Positions 62,190-64,000 of a stretch of DNA of 64,000 bases are shown in pieces (the first letter of the stretch is position 1; the number at the start of each line of letters is the position of its first letter). This DNA is from Eucalyptus grandis. Taxonomy: Eukaryota; Streptophyta; Magnoliopsida; Myrtales; Myrtaceae. The stretch covers positions 2,914,001-2,978,000 of the forward strand of contig NC_052613.1 of the NCBI RefSeq assembly GCF_016545825.1. Reading direction: 5' to 3'. The notes beneath the pieces are model-generated. The model searched no databases and was not told the origin of the DNA. It was given only the letters and a program-made list of their open reading frames with translations. A program made the position numbers and the translations under genes.

Positions 62190-64000
62190 CAAATCACATG
62201 GAATAAAAAGAATGACAAGCATAAAATCATTAGTAAGTCTCAAGTGATTCAACAGATCATATGCACCGAGTCCCTAACATCACTAACCATTGTTAGCATC
62301 GTATGCTAAACGCCTACTCAATTATCTCAAGACCTTAACACTATTTTATATGCCATATGGAATGGTCATTGGTTTTTTTTTTTTTTGGAGGGGAGGAGGA
62401 GGGGAGGTGGGGCAATGAATTGCCATTACATTTCAAGAGTAGTTGTTGATCCCAAAATAACACTAGGAAAGAATATGAAGACTTGAAAAAGAACACTTTG
62501 GACCAAGGTCCAGAAAAGCCGGTGAAGAATCCGCACCATATGGGCTTGAGTGGACCTAACCCAATTTTTTTTTCTTTTTCAAAAAACCGAGTCGAAATAC
62601 AAGAGGAAGGGCATCGAAACATGTTAAAGAGGGGATAATGTCCAAAGGTTGCAATTGAAGTCGTGACCACGGAAAATTGGACGTCTAGATCACGTAGTTC
62701 TTTTTAGGTTTAAATTCTTCGCACTTGAAATTTTTTGCCGTGAGACAAATGGTTAGGGGATACAAGAAAAAGTAATCAAAAGCATTGTCCCATAGGAAAA
62801 ACCGATGAATAATAAATCTTGATGGAAAAAGCTCTAGAAATTCAAAGGTAAACAAATTCAAAAGGAAAATGACAGAAAAAGAAAAAACAATTAAAGAGGG
62901 GGTAATGTCCAAAGGTGCTGTCTAATCATGGTATGGTTCTTTCACACGCCATGAGTAATTAGATAAGATTTCTATAATAATACAAAAAAAAATGAGGTTT
63001 GCCAATTACCATCCAAAGGAGAGTTCATTGGTTTCATTATCACCAACACCTTTAAAACTTTTGACTATTTCCAATATGCAATCACGGGCAAAATCAATAT
63101 GAACCGTCCAATTAGGAAAAAGATGGAAAAAAAAAAGGAGAAAAGGATTTGCGTGCTTGCCGACTGAGGGAAGACTCCATATTGTCAACTTTTCCCCTTC
63201 CATGGAGCAACTCTTCAAAAGAGAAAAGAGAAAATATTTTTTTCAAAAAAAAAAAAGAGACGAGTATGACCAAAAAAAAAGGTTTGCCGGTGACGTGACG
63301 ACATCGATCCACATCCATCTCTCTCTTGAACTTAGCCAAAATATAGTTGCCATTCACCCCTAGTTTAACTTTCATATAGTAAAAGGAGCTTAAATCCTTC
63401 ATTTCTAAACTCGAGCTCATCGCACAACATCTTAATTTTTTTTTTAATTCTTATATGAAATTACTAACTTTAATCAAGTGATTTATCAAACTTTTCTCCA
63501 AGTGAGTTATCAATTAAGTTTGGACTCTTAATTGTTATTTGAGTTAGTCACCGGTCTAATACTAGAAAATCGGTGCTACATTTATCCTTAATTAAATTTT
63601 GTGTCTCAAAAAAATGATAATGGTTAATCTCTAATTAGTTTTCATGTCATAAAAAATATCAACCAATGTTTCCTTCGTTAACTTCTGTTCAATATTCTAA
63701 ATAATTACGAACATGGAAACACATTTGGTAAACAATTTGGATGATCGATGTATGACTTGATTCCTCATGAAAATTCACCATAGATGGGTCTTTTAAACGA
63801 CATTATTTTTGGGAAGTCGGATCTGAAAAATAGACTTAGATTAAAAAATCTGCTAAAATTTACTAGTTTGTGCTAAGAGCTCCCTCACCTTTCAAAAAGT
63901 GGGGAAATGATCACAAGAGTTGATAAATTAGAAAAAACAAACCAAATAAAAGTTAGTAAGAATTTAAATGAGAAGTAACCCACAAGAAGTTGGTTATTAT

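Larger units (their letters stand above)
60207..64000. other. Upstream flank and spacer of unit D
   Basis: Contains the promoter side of the intact CRK: TTCTCTT/CTTCTT-rich leader within 120 bases of the ATG and a (CT)n run at 60485-60523. A MITE-like element (61112-61327) and a solo LTR (61533-62189) follow, then a block (62640-64000) homologous to 28200-29600 of unit B. No second gene is visible before the window ends. Confidence 0.55.

Overview
The window is nuclear DNA of a flowering plant, most likely a eudicot. The evidence is intron-containing genes with GT/AG junctions, cysteine-rich receptor-like kinases (CRK, DUF26 type), Ty1/copia elements with the plant-type primer site TGGTATCAGAGC, long LTRs beginning TG and ending CA, and AT-rich spacers. 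The species cannot be fixed from the sequence. I saw no rRNA, tRNA or CRISPR array.

The backbone is a tandem array of four diverged units, each with one minus-strand CRK gene. Unit A is about 625-13437 (CRK at 4826-9251), unit B 13438 to about 30219 (CRK 21949-26956), unit C about 32283-45660 (CRK 35268-38926) and unit D about 46795 to the window end (CRK 55768-60206). All four genes share one six-exon plan: exon 1 holds the signal peptide and two DUF26 domains, exon 2 the transmembrane helix, exons 3-6 the kinase. By my manual splice reading only the unit D gene is open throughout (about 628 codons with all kinase landmarks). B is broken by one base deletion in exon 1. C carries two frameshifts, a stop and a lost splice acceptor. 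A carries two stops, frameshifts and a lost splice donor. An extra last exon at 3446-3730 belongs to a partial tandem duplication.

Each unit also carries, beyond the 3' end of its CRK, a decayed plus-strand 5' gene fragment that I cannot identify (about 709, 13531, 34215 and 47850 with continuation at 54835).

Transposons fill the rest and record the history of the array. Units A and B share one minus-strand LTR (1016 and 17389). Units C and D share a roughly 655-bp solo LTR (40755 and 61533) and a minus-strand copia remnant (33933-34194 and 47638-47825). All four CRKs carry the same kind of element in intron 1. This supports the branching ((A,B),(C,D)). Unit-specific insertions, most with readable target-site duplications, are a deleted copia at 13820-17326, a solo LTR at 17437-19405 nested in an older LTR, a copia solo LTR with palindromic W-boxes at 32589-33341, a 3.5-kb solo LTR at 41931-45480 holding a 1.1-kb terminal-inverted-repeat element, and a nearly complete but stop-ridden copia at 48029-54829.

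Between units C and D lies a stray first exon (45959-46068) that resembles the start of a CPYC-type glutaredoxin, without its active-site exon. The most notable points are the single surviving CRK copy with a 27-unit GAA expansion just past its stop codon, the W-box-bearing LTR in this receptor-kinase cluster, and a copia leader crowded with TGACGTCA and CACGTG motifs.
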